Source: Caldora sp. SIO3E6
GTDB lineage: Bacteria; Cyanobacteriota; Cyanobacteriia; Cyanobacteriales; Coleofasciculaceae
Length of the DNA stretch: 45,144 nt
NCBI GenBank assembly: GCA_010672185.1
Contig: JAAHHL010000033.1
Span: forward strand, 1-45,144
Direction: 5' to 3'
Made by a program: the position numbers and the translations under genes. The notes below the pieces were generated by a model. That model saw nothing but the letters and a program-made list of their open reading frames with translations, was not told the origin of the DNA and made no database searches. Positions 1-9,404 of this stretch are shown here, one piece after another (positions within the stretch are counted from its first letter, which is position 1; each line of letters starts with the position of its first letter).

Positions 1-82
1 GTAAAACTTATTAATTGGGCAGAAAATCGGGTAGAAGATAATTGAGTGATTCATGGGCTATAAGCTATATATGGCAGTCATT

Positions 83-1777
83 TCAGCCACAGGCTGCACC
101 TGGTGACACGAACCTTCTATTTACGCCTTTCCGTGATTCGCTACATGCTGCGATAACAGGTAGGTCTTTGTGGATATGTTGTCTGATTGTGTGGGCAAAT
201 AGAGCCTCTTCTTCCTCATTGAGCAAGTCCGCCTTCGTAAGAATCACAACGACTTGATATTTACTTTCCAAGAAGCGTTTGATGACTTTAATTTCCGTAT
301 CTTGCAGGCGACTCCCAGCTGCATTGATGCAGTACAAGATCGTATGGAACCATTCTTCGGCAGGACGGTCCGTTCCACGGAGTGACAGTTCTTCATCAAG
401 GCTCTCCATCCATTCATCAACTCTGTCGATCTCAAGACCCCAAGAATCGAATAGCTTAACTGGAAGTTTACCTTTACCTATCTCAAAGTCGTAGCTTTTA
501 AAACCTCGTTTTGTTACAGGCCGACCCAATCCAGTTGCTGCAACTTTCTCCCCAAACAGGTAATTTAACAATGCACTCTTTCCGACGCCAGTAATTCCAA
601 CAACAGCTGCATTGTAGTGGGGCTTATCGATCTCTACTTCATTACTCCCAGTTGGTCGGCTTGCGGTTCCAGTTCGTTCAGACTCCTCAGATGCTTCGCT
701 CCAGGAATCGAGAAAAACTTTTATCTCCGGGGATAATTGATAGAGAGTTTTAGGCATCGCACAAGGTGAAGCGGTTTCATGACAAACGCGAATCAAAAAC
801 TCTATTGTTTCCATCTGAGCAGATATACCAGCAAGATCAGCCTCAATGATCGATTGCCCGTTACCAGTAGCTGCCCACCACGATGGCGGGATGTCAACGC
901 CGTCAGGAGACTTTACAAGCGACCTAAGCGTATTACAATAATCACGATATTCAAGATACAGACTTTCAAGATCATCGACACATTGAACATACTCTTGGTA
1001 CTCCTGCCGCCAAGAATAACCAAGCTGAGAAAACGGCGGTATATCGTCGTAATCTCGGTAGATAGCAAAAGTTATTGAAGGGTTTTCCGCTACACTATTT
1101 GGGAAGGTAGACGCCTCTCGAAGCATCTCCTCCAAAGTCAACCCGGTAGACACTGACAGACCGCCGGAGCGAAAGACAGATATCTGGGTTTTCTTGTCTG
1201 CGATCGCTTCAGTCAAGTAGCGCTCGGCATCGAGCTGAGCAGCTCCGGCTGCAAAGGCTTTAACATCGAGCTTTCCGGCTAGTTCACGCTTCTCCTCCAA
1301 ACTGTCAGTTTGGATTTCAATGAGACCGTAGTAGTATCCTCCCTTAATGAAACCTGCAACAAAACCATGACCATAACTGGCACGGAACCGATCGAGTGTT
1401 TTACCTTCTAGTAGTGATGATACTTCGGACTTAAGGGGAAAAGTTGTTAGAACCTCGTAAGAATGAATTACAACAGCAGAAACTAAAAGGTAAAGGTTAT
1501 GAGCAGAGATTGTGCGCTCACGAAGAAGACAAGCTGCTGCGCTTGCAGTCGAGAAAGGTCCCCCTGCGACTAGGGACACGGAAGTGCCAAAGTTTAGTTT
1601 TTTACTCAGATCTCGTGTGCTTGTCACAGTTTCGAGTCCAAACTCGACTGTCTGTCCAGTTGCTCCTTCAGGTGAATACAAATCAACTTGCTTAAACGGG
1701 GTGTCAAAAAGTCGTCCGGTTAGAGGGCTGCAACCTATCCCTGGGTACATGCCAGGGACAAACGGAATATTTTTCAT
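83..1777 (-). CDS. MACPF/perforin-like N-terminal region fused to a C-terminal Era/dynamin-like small GTPase domain
   Basis: C-term GTPase motifs: GITGVGKSALLNYLFG (G1), DSWGLE (G3), TKAD (G4). N-term MYPGIGCSPLTGR...YGHGFVAGFIKGGYYYGLIEIQTDS resembles bacterial MACPF-like proteins. Confidence 0.6.
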   Translation of the reverse strand: MKNIPFVPGMYPGIGCSPLTGRLFDTPFKQVDLYSPEGATGQTVEFGLETVTSTRDLSKKLNFGTSVSLVAGGPFSTASAAACLLRERTISAHNLYLLVSAVVIHSYEVLTTFPLKSEVSSLLEGKTLDRFRASYGHGFVAGFIKGGYYYGLIEIQTDSLEEKRELAGKLDVKAFAAGAAQLDAERYLTEAIADKKTQISVFRSGGLSVSTGLTLEEMLREASTFPNSVAENPSITFAIYRDYDDIPPFSQLGYSWRQEYQEYVQCVDDLESLYLEYRDYCNTLRSLVKSPDGVDIPPSWWAATGNGQSIIEADLAGISAQMETIEFLIRVCHETASPCAMPKTLYQLSPEIKVFLDSWSEASEESERTGTASRPTGSNEVEIDKPHYNAAVVGITGVGKSALLNYLFGEKVAATGLGRPVTKRGFKSYDFEIGKGKLPVKLFDSWGLEIDRVDEWMESLDEELSLRGTDRPAEEWFHTILYCINAAGSRLQDTEIKVIKRFLESKYQVVVILTKADLLNEEEEALFAHTIRQHIHKDLPVIAACSESRKGVNRRFVSPGAACG

Positions 1778-1967
1778 TGGTTAGATGTCCCTACTAAAAC
1801 AACTCTAAATAACTCTTCGGTAAAGGTGTGCGCATATAAACTATCCCCCACACTCATTACTCGTTACTCATTCCCTCTTCCATAATCCGGAGAAAATCGA
1901 GAACCCTAATACCCAGATTTCGTAGGGTGCATTACGCTACTCTCACGGTTCGCTCATTCCTCATTCC

Positions 1968-3836
1968 CTACAGATCCGTTGCTACTTCCATAAAATCTGC
2001 CGCTGTCACCGTCGCCAGCTGCTCCCATTCCTCGTCAGTAAGCAATTGATCTGAATCATTCCTGATTTCTATTTGAGATCTCATCACTTCCCTAATGCCA
2101 CCAAAAAACTCTTCTGGCATTATCTGTTTGTAAATCGCCTCAGCTTCGGACTTTGACTCGACACCAATGAAGAGTTTCTCCTCATCGAATTTTCCATCAA
2201 TATATTGTGAGATCGCAAATATCTTTGGTGAGTTCAGCTTAGTCCCCACATAGACATCCAATGCCATACCATCAGCACCCTTAGTCTTCTGGATATGTCC
2301 ATAGCCGACAGGCAGCATTTTGCCGTGGCGTAACTGAAAGGGAAGATATTGCAGTCCTATCTTCAGTCCATTCCACTCAATAATCCGTTGTACGGTCGCA
2401 GCATCATCTGTCCGAACTTCGTTCCGCTGTTCTATCATATCCTCTCTATCAGATTCTCCCTTCTCAGACAAAACATAATGTGAAGAAAACTGGGAACCTT
2501 CATAGCCGGTGCGTACTTCTTCTGGTGCGATCGCTCCAATTTCTGTTAGAATCTTCGATCGCTCAGCTGCTAACTTTTCATATTCCATCCTCTCACTATC
2601 AGTTAGTTGCAGGTCGAAGGGCACTTCAATATCCCATAATTCAGGAAGCTTGCCTTTTGATGGGGAATCCTTAGCCAAAAAAGTATAGGTTAGCAACTTC
2701 CGCAGATTACTAACCCAACCATGAGCATAATCCTGTACCAAAATTGCCCATTCCGATCGCATCGCTAACCCTTGATTATTGGTTAGTCCCTGGCTCCCTA
2801 TCTCCCCAAACAACTTAAACTTGGGAATACCTGACACCGCCGCCCAACGATTTTCCAAGGATTCCATAATGTCCTTAGCACCACCGTAGGAACGGTTCAC
2901 ACTCCCTGGCTCCTCATTTTCCAAATCGTAGTAGATACCCCGAACCACAGACTTACCCATATCCAAAGCAAGGGAGCGTTTGATGATCTGCTGCTCTCCT
3001 TTATTGGTTCCCTCCTCCTGGTCTTGTAGAAGCCTCTCTCCTAATCCCTTCATACCAAGGGTGAACACATCGTAATCAGCCAGCATCGCAGAACCCGCCT
3101 TGATGCCTTGGAGCCAATCAACATAAGCATCGTACATACTTTGGATCACACTCACGCCGTCGTCATTTAGTCCAGTCCTGAAGTGATTACGGCGACTATA
3201 GATTCTGTTTCCCCAAAAAGGTAGGATTCGAGATTTGTGGATTTTTTCTCCATATTGTTGGTCTGATGTGTGAGAATAGAGACGGTAGAATAATGGTTGT
3301 CTAGTCCTGTTATTCCCCCAATCTGGATATAGTTCCCAACAATCGTAAACCTGTAACCACCTCACAGATTTAATATTATTTTTATCGACGGGTTCACTAA
3401 ATTCCTTACCGTCATCAATACCAATTAAGATATAAGCTTTGCCAAACTGACGGGCTAGGATAGCTGCAATCGGAAAAGCATCATTAGCACCATAAATCTC
3501 TGCTTCATCTTCTTCTTGAGTTTTGTCCTCCCTGTTGCCTAATTCGGCTATATATTCCATCATTAAATCAGGGAGATTATCACCAGATTTGTTATTAGCT
3601 ATTGCCAATTTAAACCAAGCTTTAGCAGCACATTCAGGGTATAAACAAACAGCTTTTCTGAGTAACTCATCCCGGTAAGGCAAAGCTTCTAAAGAAGTTC
3701 GGTTGAGGCGAGACTTTCCTATATTAACTTGGACATTCTCTGTTTTGGAGCGGCTTGTTCCAATCCCAGTATAAGGATTGGCCAGAGCAGCAAATGCTCT
3801 GAATAAACCCTCAGAATCAGTGCGAAGTTCACTCAT
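1968..3836 (-). CDS. phage portal protein (DUF1073-like) with C-terminal inorganic-pyrophosphatase-like (InPase) domain
   Basis: Portal-like core (LYPECAAKAWFKL..., GIPKFKLFGEIGSQGL) next to terminase; C-term LPVGYGHIQKTKGADGMALDVYVG...FDEEKLFIGVESKSEAEAIY matches the InPase pattern. Confidence 0.7.
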   Translation of the reverse strand: MSELRTDSEGLFRAFAALANPYTGIGTSRSKTENVQVNIGKSRLNRTSLEALPYRDELLRKAVCLYPECAAKAWFKLAIANNKSGDNLPDLMMEYIAELGNREDKTQEEDEAEIYGANDAFPIAAILARQFGKAYILIGIDDGKEFSEPVDKNNIKSVRWLQVYDCWELYPDWGNNRTRQPLFYRLYSHTSDQQYGEKIHKSRILPFWGNRIYSRRNHFRTGLNDDGVSVIQSMYDAYVDWLQGIKAGSAMLADYDVFTLGMKGLGERLLQDQEEGTNKGEQQIIKRSLALDMGKSVVRGIYYDLENEEPGSVNRSYGGAKDIMESLENRWAAVSGIPKFKLFGEIGSQGLTNNQGLAMRSEWAILVQDYAHGWVSNLRKLLTYTFLAKDSPSKGKLPELWDIEVPFDLQLTDSERMEYEKLAAERSKILTEIGAIAPEEVRTGYEGSQFSSHYVLSEKGESDREDMIEQRNEVRTDDAATVQRIIEWNGLKIGLQYLPFQLRHGKMLPVGYGHIQKTKGADGMALDVYVGTKLNSPKIFAISQYIDGKFDEEKLFIGVESKSEAEAIYKQIMPEEFFGGIREVMRSQIEIRNDSDQLLTDEEWEQLATVTAADFMEVATDL

Positions 3837-3841
3837 GGAAA

Positions 3842-3872
3842 AAATTTAGAATTTAGAATTTAGAATTTAGAA
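3842..3872. repeat. GAATTTAGA-type short tandem repeat
   Basis: AATTTAGAATTTAGAATTTAGAATTTAG. Confidence 0.9.
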
Positions 3873-3916
3873 ATTGTTTTTTCTTCTCTACGAGAGGCTA
3901 CGCCAACATTCTTCAT

Positions 3917-4321
3917 TCATATCACACCTGCTCCTAACAATCCCGTTACAATATTACCAGTTTCCGCCTTACAGCCACAGTTGAGCCGCTGCCTAAGCGT
4001 ATTCGTCTGCCAACACTGGTCAATTTTCAACCCACAATCAGCTGATTCTTGCAAGGTAAGTAGTGAGGTGATTATTGGAGTTAATTCCTCTGGTTTTAAC
4101 CACTTTGCCCCATCTCCTTCTATGAGCTGCGATCGCGAGATGGCACTCCACAAGGGCAAAAAGTAAGCTGCTACTAAGTAAGGTCGATAATTAGTAGTTC
4201 CTGTACTATCAGTACCAGCTGAAGCAGTTAAAATAGCTGTTATTTCAGCATCCTTTGAGGTGTCAGTTACACCAAGGTTAGATTTAGCGATCGCAAGGGC
4301 TGTCGTTATGTCGGTAAACAT
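3917..4321 (-). CDS. hypothetical phage protein, possible head-tail connector
   Basis: 134-aa ORF, co-directional with and near portal; no firm motif. Confidence 0.45.
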   Translation of the reverse strand: MFTDITTALAIAKSNLGVTDTSKDAEITAILTASAGTDSTGTTNYRPYLVAAYFLPLWSAISRSQLIEGDGAKWLKPEELTPIITSLLTLQESADCGLKIDQCWQTNTLRQRLNCGCKAETGNIVTGLLGAGVI

Positions 4322-4574
4322 TGTCCTTGAATACTACATTATCGTTGCAGTTATGACAAAGAAAAACATGGCGATCGCTCCAATTTTCAAATGGGTAATT
4401 TTACTTAAAAATATTACAACTTATTTAATATTTCTTTACATTTTGTAAGCAAGAAAAAACTTTACTAAAACTTCATCTAATTTAACCACAACTTCATCAA
4501 AACTTGACTTGAACTGTCCGGATTTTTCTCTAATATAAACTTTAGCAATATATACTATTTATTAAGTTAATACG

Positions 4575-6077
4575 ATGAAGAATCTAGCGATCGCAACAGT
4601 TAGTGCTATTTGTAGCTTAAGTATTTTCGGCAGTCAAGTTAAAGCTATCACGCTAAATATTATGTCCGAAACTCCTTTGGCAGATGGCACTCTACCAGGG
4701 CGACCAACATCCGGGATAGCAGGAGGTGGTAATTTACTGGATGTTGTTAAAGCAGCAGCAAGATTTTGGGAATTTGCTATCTTGGATGATAAACAAATTG
4801 ATTTTAAGATAGGTTGGGAGGATACCGGAGAAAGATCGACTGCAGGAGCTAGTTTCTTAGAAAAGACGATTACTTTTAACACCTATGAAACTTTTAATGC
4901 AAATAATACAACAGAAAACTTTTCTTTATTCCTAGATGATAATCCCTTTGAACATGATGAATTTGAAGATATTCAGACTTCTTCTGGTTTCGAGAACGAC
5001 TTCCGATTTGATACCCTGAACACAGGGCGTTTTTTTGAATCAGTGGCTACGGGAGATGCTAGTGGACGAATAGACTTATTTTCTACAGCTTTGCACGAAA
5101 TTGGTCATATCTTAGGGCTTTCCAGGAGTAATAACGACTTAAGTGGCGATTCTCTAGCTATAGAATCACCGCTTCCTTTCAGCGGAATAGAGATAGAATT
5201 TGTTGAAGGAACAGATGACGACGGAAACCCCTTTACTGATAGAGGGCATATTAATATCGATAATGCTCTTCTGCTTCCAAGCAGACCTGTTGGAACACGA
5301 AGACTTATATCTGATATTGATGTTCTAGCAGTTGCACAAGCAGGTAACTTTGAACAAGTGGAGCTACCTAGCAACGAGGATGATTTTTTTACTAGCTTCA
5401 CCTTTCTTCCCAATGCTCTGGGTGACACTTATCTTGATCTCAACCGTAAAGGAGGTCTTGACATAATTCCCGGAAATGGAGGTGTACCAATTCAACCCAA
5501 TCCTGTTGGCGGAAATACTTCTACTGTTTTTGCTGGCGGTGAATCCGTTGAATTTTCCGACTCCAAAAACAGACCTGATAACAGATTTTTTTGGCAAACT
5601 CAAGTCATGAACTTTAATGACTTTACAGTTGATTTCCCCCTAAACTTTTTCTTTCCTGGTGATGCAGAATCCATAAGCGGTAATCTGACATTAGAGCCAG
5701 GTGCCATGTTTGGCATGGATATTCAGGTGCAAGACAATCCTCCTGAAATTGGAGACTGGATTTGGTCGGTATCTAGCTCCTTAGGTTTTCCCATTGGAAT
5801 TGATACTGCGATAACAGAGTTTCTTCCAATGGGGGATGCGGATGGTGGTGAACCCATTCCAGATCCTTTCGATTTTAACTCTACTTGTACTCAATCTGAA
5901 GGTTGTCAATTTGTGCTAGCAGACTCAATTCAGAGCACTAGTGCAGCACTGACATTTGGTATTGAACCTTCTGAACCAACAAAAAGTGTTCCAGAGCCAA
6001 GCACAATTTTAGGGTTAAGTATATTAAGTGTTATAGGCTTGTTTTCCAAGAAAAAAGCAGCCATTACTAATAAGTAA
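4575..6077 (+). CDS. secreted zinc metallopeptidase with PEP-CTERM sorting signal
   Basis: N-terminal signal peptide, HEIGHILGLS zinc motif, C-terminal VPEPSTILGLSILSVIGLFSKKK. Confidence 0.8.
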   Translation: MKNLAIATVSAICSLSIFGSQVKAITLNIMSETPLADGTLPGRPTSGIAGGGNLLDVVKAAARFWEFAILDDKQIDFKIGWEDTGERSTAGASFLEKTITFNTYETFNANNTTENFSLFLDDNPFEHDEFEDIQTSSGFENDFRFDTLNTGRFFESVATGDASGRIDLFSTALHEIGHILGLSRSNNDLSGDSLAIESPLPFSGIEIEFVEGTDDDGNPFTDRGHINIDNALLLPSRPVGTRRLISDIDVLAVAQAGNFEQVELPSNEDDFFTSFTFLPNALGDTYLDLNRKGGLDIIPGNGGVPIQPNPVGGNTSTVFAGGESVEFSDSKNRPDNRFFWQTQVMNFNDFTVDFPLNFFFPGDAESISGNLTLEPGAMFGMDIQVQDNPPEIGDWIWSVSSSLGFPIGIDTAITEFLPMGDADGGEPIPDPFDFNSTCTQSEGCQFVLADSIQSTSAALTFGIEPSEPTKSVPEPSTILGLSILSVIGLFSKKKAAITNK

Positions 6078-6254
6078 CGCACCTTCCCTGTAGGGTGGGC
6101 AAATTAAATATCCTCAACCATTAGACCGATAAACTACCCCCTTTTTGCCCACCAATCCACTAGCATCCTGCCAGTACAGTTATCCCCTTATTAATTGCAA
6201 TCGCAACTACTTTTTGCTAAAATCACTAACAATAGGAAAGATGTGCGCATATAA

Positions 6255-6297
6255 ACTCATTACTCATTACTCATTACTCATTACTCATTACTCATTT
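6255..6297. repeat. ATTACTC-type short tandem repeat
   Basis: CTCATTACTCATTACTCATTACTCATTACTCATTACTCATT. Confidence 0.9.
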
Positions 6298-6302
6298 TCC
6301 CA

Positions 6303-6319
6303 TGACCAATTATCGGTCG
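6303..6319. promoter_or_regulatory. palindromic operator-like site 1 (TGACCAATTATCGGTCG)
   Basis: 16/17 match to TGACCAATTATCGGTCA; abuts the terminase stop codon. Confidence 0.6.
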
Positions 6320-8002
6320 TTAGGTAAGGAGCAACGGATTGATTGGTGGTGAGGCATGATATCCATAGATAGCAGCATCTCCACAATTAGGACTTCTTCC
6401 TAATCTTTGTTTGGTTTTAGCTTTATCCTCAATTTTAATCTGACCCCTGGCTGTTTCCTCATAGAAAGTATTAGCCCAATCCTCCATCAGTTCCTCCTCA
6501 TAATCATCCAATGGCGCGATCGCTAGTTCCCTTTTCTCCAGCGCTTCTCTCACTTGCCAAAACTGTTCAGCCTTGAGGTTAGCAAAGCGCTCTTTGTCTT
6601 TAGCTGCCAATCCCCAGCGGATACCCCTAGCATAAACACGCTCTCTCTTGATAATGTCAAGGGCTCCAGCACCTACCCCAACGTTATCAACCCCAACAGC
6701 ACCTGCTCCATGCTGCTTGATATTAGCAGTCACCATAGCAGCGGCTCTACCTGTATCAAGTTCATCACCTAATGTTGGTTGCGATCGCACAGACCATAAT
6801 ACCGAACCCTGCCAGCGGGATAAAGCATGATCATCTCCACCATCCCCTACATCTAATCCATACCGAGGTTTGTGACGCTTCAGCTTCCCGCTCCATTCTG
6901 ATGGTGTAAGCTGGTCAAACTTGACCCTTGCCATGAGGAAATAGCGACGAGGGATGATAGACTGTCCAGAATCGAGAGGGAACCTTGCCTCTACCCGTGA
7001 TTCCCAGAAGGCACTGCCCTCCCCATACTTAATCCTGGCATTCTCAATCCACTCTACCGAAATAGCTCCCTTAATCTCAAAGGCTCCAAGACGAGCTAAA
7101 TATTCTTCCATTGTTGCTCGTGCCGTTTTCCCCCAATTCTCCCTATCTAGCATTTTCCCTTGATCATCTAATAGATACTCTTGCAACTCTGGCTTAATCC
7201 TGTGAATGCCATCGGATTCCTCTCGATATGCCCATGCCACATTAGGATGAGTCCAGGCGGGAATTCTAATATGCGATCGCTTACAGGCTTGAGCAAAGGG
7301 TGTCCCATCAGCTAAAGGGTTACCAATCCTCAGCATCCGGTTATTGCTTCCCACCAAACAGGAATCAGCACCCTCATCAATCTCTGGGGAAATACCACAA
7401 GCCTCATCCTCTATCAGCAATAACTTATCCTTGTGGATACCCTGGAAACCATTAGAGTCTGTACTCCTGGAGGTAAAGCCAAATGCTCTAGCATCCTCAT
7501 TGAGTTTAATAAATAGCTCTCCTGAACGCCCACCAAACTTATACTTGTTGAGTCCATAGCTTTTCCGAGCCTCACTCCACAGAATCTGCTTCACTTGCCT
7601 CTCAGTAGGTGCTGTAGTGATACATAACCCCTGTACAGCAAACACCCAGTAAGGTATTAGCACACTACCCGATACATGAGATTTCCCTATGCCGTGTGAT
7701 GCTTGTACATTAGTAACCTTGTTATCGCGCACACTATGGAGAATAGCAACCACATCTGGCGTCAGGTAGGGAATCTCTAAAACCTCATAAGCAAATTCAA
7801 CTGGTCTACCCTCATAATTGGAAAAGTCGCGACCCTTACTCTTTCTTTCCAGGGAGTTCCTGCGTAGTATGGCAACCGTTTTGGGAGTCAAGGCGACTTT
7901 TCTGGGAGTCGAGCCATTCTTGGATAAGTGCCTCATCTTGAATAAATACCTTATATCCGTGCTTCTCCAGAAATGCGATCGCAGCATTAATGTCATCCTC
8001 AA
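6320..8002 (-). CDS. phage terminase large subunit
   Basis: ATPase motif QASHGIGKSHVSG, acidic LLIEDEACGI, nuclease-like RYGLDVGDGGDD; TerS-like ORF upstream. True start probably lies inside the listed ORF. Confidence 0.85.
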   Translation of the reverse strand: MRMTLMLRSHFWRSTDIRYLFKMRHLSKNGSTPRKVALTPKTVAILRRNSLERKSKGRDFSNYEGRPVEFAYEVLEIPYLTPDVVAILHSVRDNKVTNVQASHGIGKSHVSGSVLIPYWVFAVQGLCITTAPTERQVKQILWSEARKSYGLNKYKFGGRSGELFIKLNEDARAFGFTSRSTDSNGFQGIHKDKLLLIEDEACGISPEIDEGADSCLVGSNNRMLRIGNPLADGTPFAQACKRSHIRIPAWTHPNVAWAYREESDGIHRIKPELQEYLLDDQGKMLDRENWGKTARATMEEYLARLGAFEIKGAISVEWIENARIKYGEGSAFWESRVEARFPLDSGQSIIPRRYFLMARVKFDQLTPSEWSGKLKRHKPRYGLDVGDGGDDHALSRWQGSVLWSVRSQPTLGDELDTGRAAAMVTANIKQHGAGAVGVDNVGVGAGALDIIKRERVYARGIRWGLAAKDKERFANLKAEQFWQVREALEKRELAIAPLDDYEEELMEDWANTFYEETARGQIKIEDKAKTKQRLGRSPNCGDAAIYGYHASPPINPLLLT

Positions 8003-8420
8003 TCGGTCGGGGTATCACCCGCTCAATTGCCCATTTCGGAGTAGGTCGATACTCGGTATGTTCCTCGGTAACTGTTTCCTCATCATACCAACCCAACTTT
8101 GCCGGTTGATCATCCTTGCCAGGAATGAAGTGATCTAATCTCCTAGTTTTCTTAGTTTTCCACTTAATCTTTTGTCCACCTTCCAAGGCTTCTGTCAATC
8201 TTTCCAACGCCAAGCCTTTTTGGTATTTGGGGCATCTTCTCCGAAAATTCTCCCTTGCGCGTACAACCGCCTGCAAGAACTGAGGATGGCGATTCATCCA
8301 GGTATAAAAAGTCCTTTCAGAAATCCCTCCAGCCAACCAGCCTACCTCATCGCCTCCCTCTGTTGCGATCGCTTCACAGATTATTTCCTGTATCTGTTGG
8401 CTGTATCGAGATCGTGCCAT
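7836..8420 (-). CDS. phage terminase small subunit-like protein
   Basis: N-terminal HTH-like region (GGISERTFYTWMNRHPQFLQAVVRARE) immediately upstream of TerL. Confidence 0.6.
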   Translation of the reverse strand: MARSRYSQQIQEIICEAIATEGGDEVGWLAGGISERTFYTWMNRHPQFLQAVVRARENFRRRCPKYQKGLALERLTEALEGGQKIKWKTKKTRRLDHFIPGKDDQPAKLGWYDEETVTEEHTEYRPTPKWAIERVIPRPIEDDINAAIAFLEKHGYKVFIQDEALIQEWLDSQKSRLDSQNGCHTTQELPGKKE

Positions 8421-8510
8421 GTTAAAAAACTGGGGTATTCTATCCTCCCCAGTTTAACTTGATATAGCATCAGGAAAGAAACCCAACAGAATGCAGAATC
8501 TCTTGTCCCG

Positions 8511-9185
8511 CTACTTGCATATTGTTGAGTAACCAGAGTCTTGCCGAAGCTGACACATAGAAATTCTTGAACCAGCTTCGTCTACTATCTCAATCGTAGG
8601 TAACTGGTTTGGAGTTGCCTCCCAAGGCGGAGGTTCATTGGTTTTCTTGGGGAATTGGAATATTTGAAAACCTTTATCTGTGGGTTTAACAGTGATTACA
8701 TAGCGATTGCCAGTCCACTCCACCTTCTTAACATCGTGTGAAAAAGCCCAGATCTGAATAATAGGGAAAGCTGGATTATTGAAATCGCTATTACACTCGC
8801 CGAACCCCCGAACACCATTTGTAAATGCTTCGGGATCTTGAAGAGACCAAATACCAGAGACTCTTACATTATCTGCTGCACCACTTGCTCCATAGTACTC
8901 TCTATAAACAATAAAATCATTAGTCCATTCATTTAATCCCAAAAGAACTGCATCACTTGCTTCCCCGTATCTATGAGCATGTGGACCTGAACGCAGGAGG
9001 TTAATTTGTTCTGAGTCACTATGACGACTCCAGGTTGTACTCTTTACACACAAGTCTATTGGTAGCCCTGATTGCGAACTAGAAGTAGAAGCATTAGCTC
9101 CCGCTTGGGACGGTTCGATGCTAGGAGTTAAAGCACTCAAAAGAGTTGAAATGGTTATTGCTGAGGCAATGAGAAATTTTCTCAT
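8511..9185 (-). CDS. secreted hypothetical protein
   Basis: Signal peptide MRKFLIASAITISTLLSALTPSIEPSQAG; start re-assigned to internal ATG. Confidence 0.55.
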   Translation of the reverse strand: MRKFLIASAITISTLLSALTPSIEPSQAGANASTSSSQSGLPIDLCVKSTTWSRHSDSEQINLLRSGPHAHRYGEASDAVLLGLNEWTNDFIVYREYYGASGAADNVRVSGIWSLQDPEAFTNGVRGFGECNSDFNNPAFPIIQIWAFSHDVKKVEWTGNRYVITVKPTDKGFQIFQFPKKTNEPPPWEATPNQLPTIEIVDEAGSRISMCQLRQDSGYSTICK

Positions 9186-9404
9186 ACTTTTTAAGCTATC
9201 AGTAAATAAACTGTACATCAAACAGCAGCCTACTGTTAAACAACTTATGGGGTAAGGGTTTCAAGCTAGATTGCCCCACATGATAGCCTCGCTAAGCTTA
9301 AACGCATTGAAGTTGCATCTGTTGCATCTTTTGACGGCTCAAACCCTTGCTTGATCTAAATACCTTGGGAAATGTAGATGCGAACAAGCTTAGTTCTGAG
9401 CCTA

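Noticed and set aside
42-257. Small plus-strand ORFs opposite large minus-strand genes (e.g. 42..257, 779..1078, 11490..11834)
   Set aside because: Antisense to well-supported CDSs with no coding features of their own.
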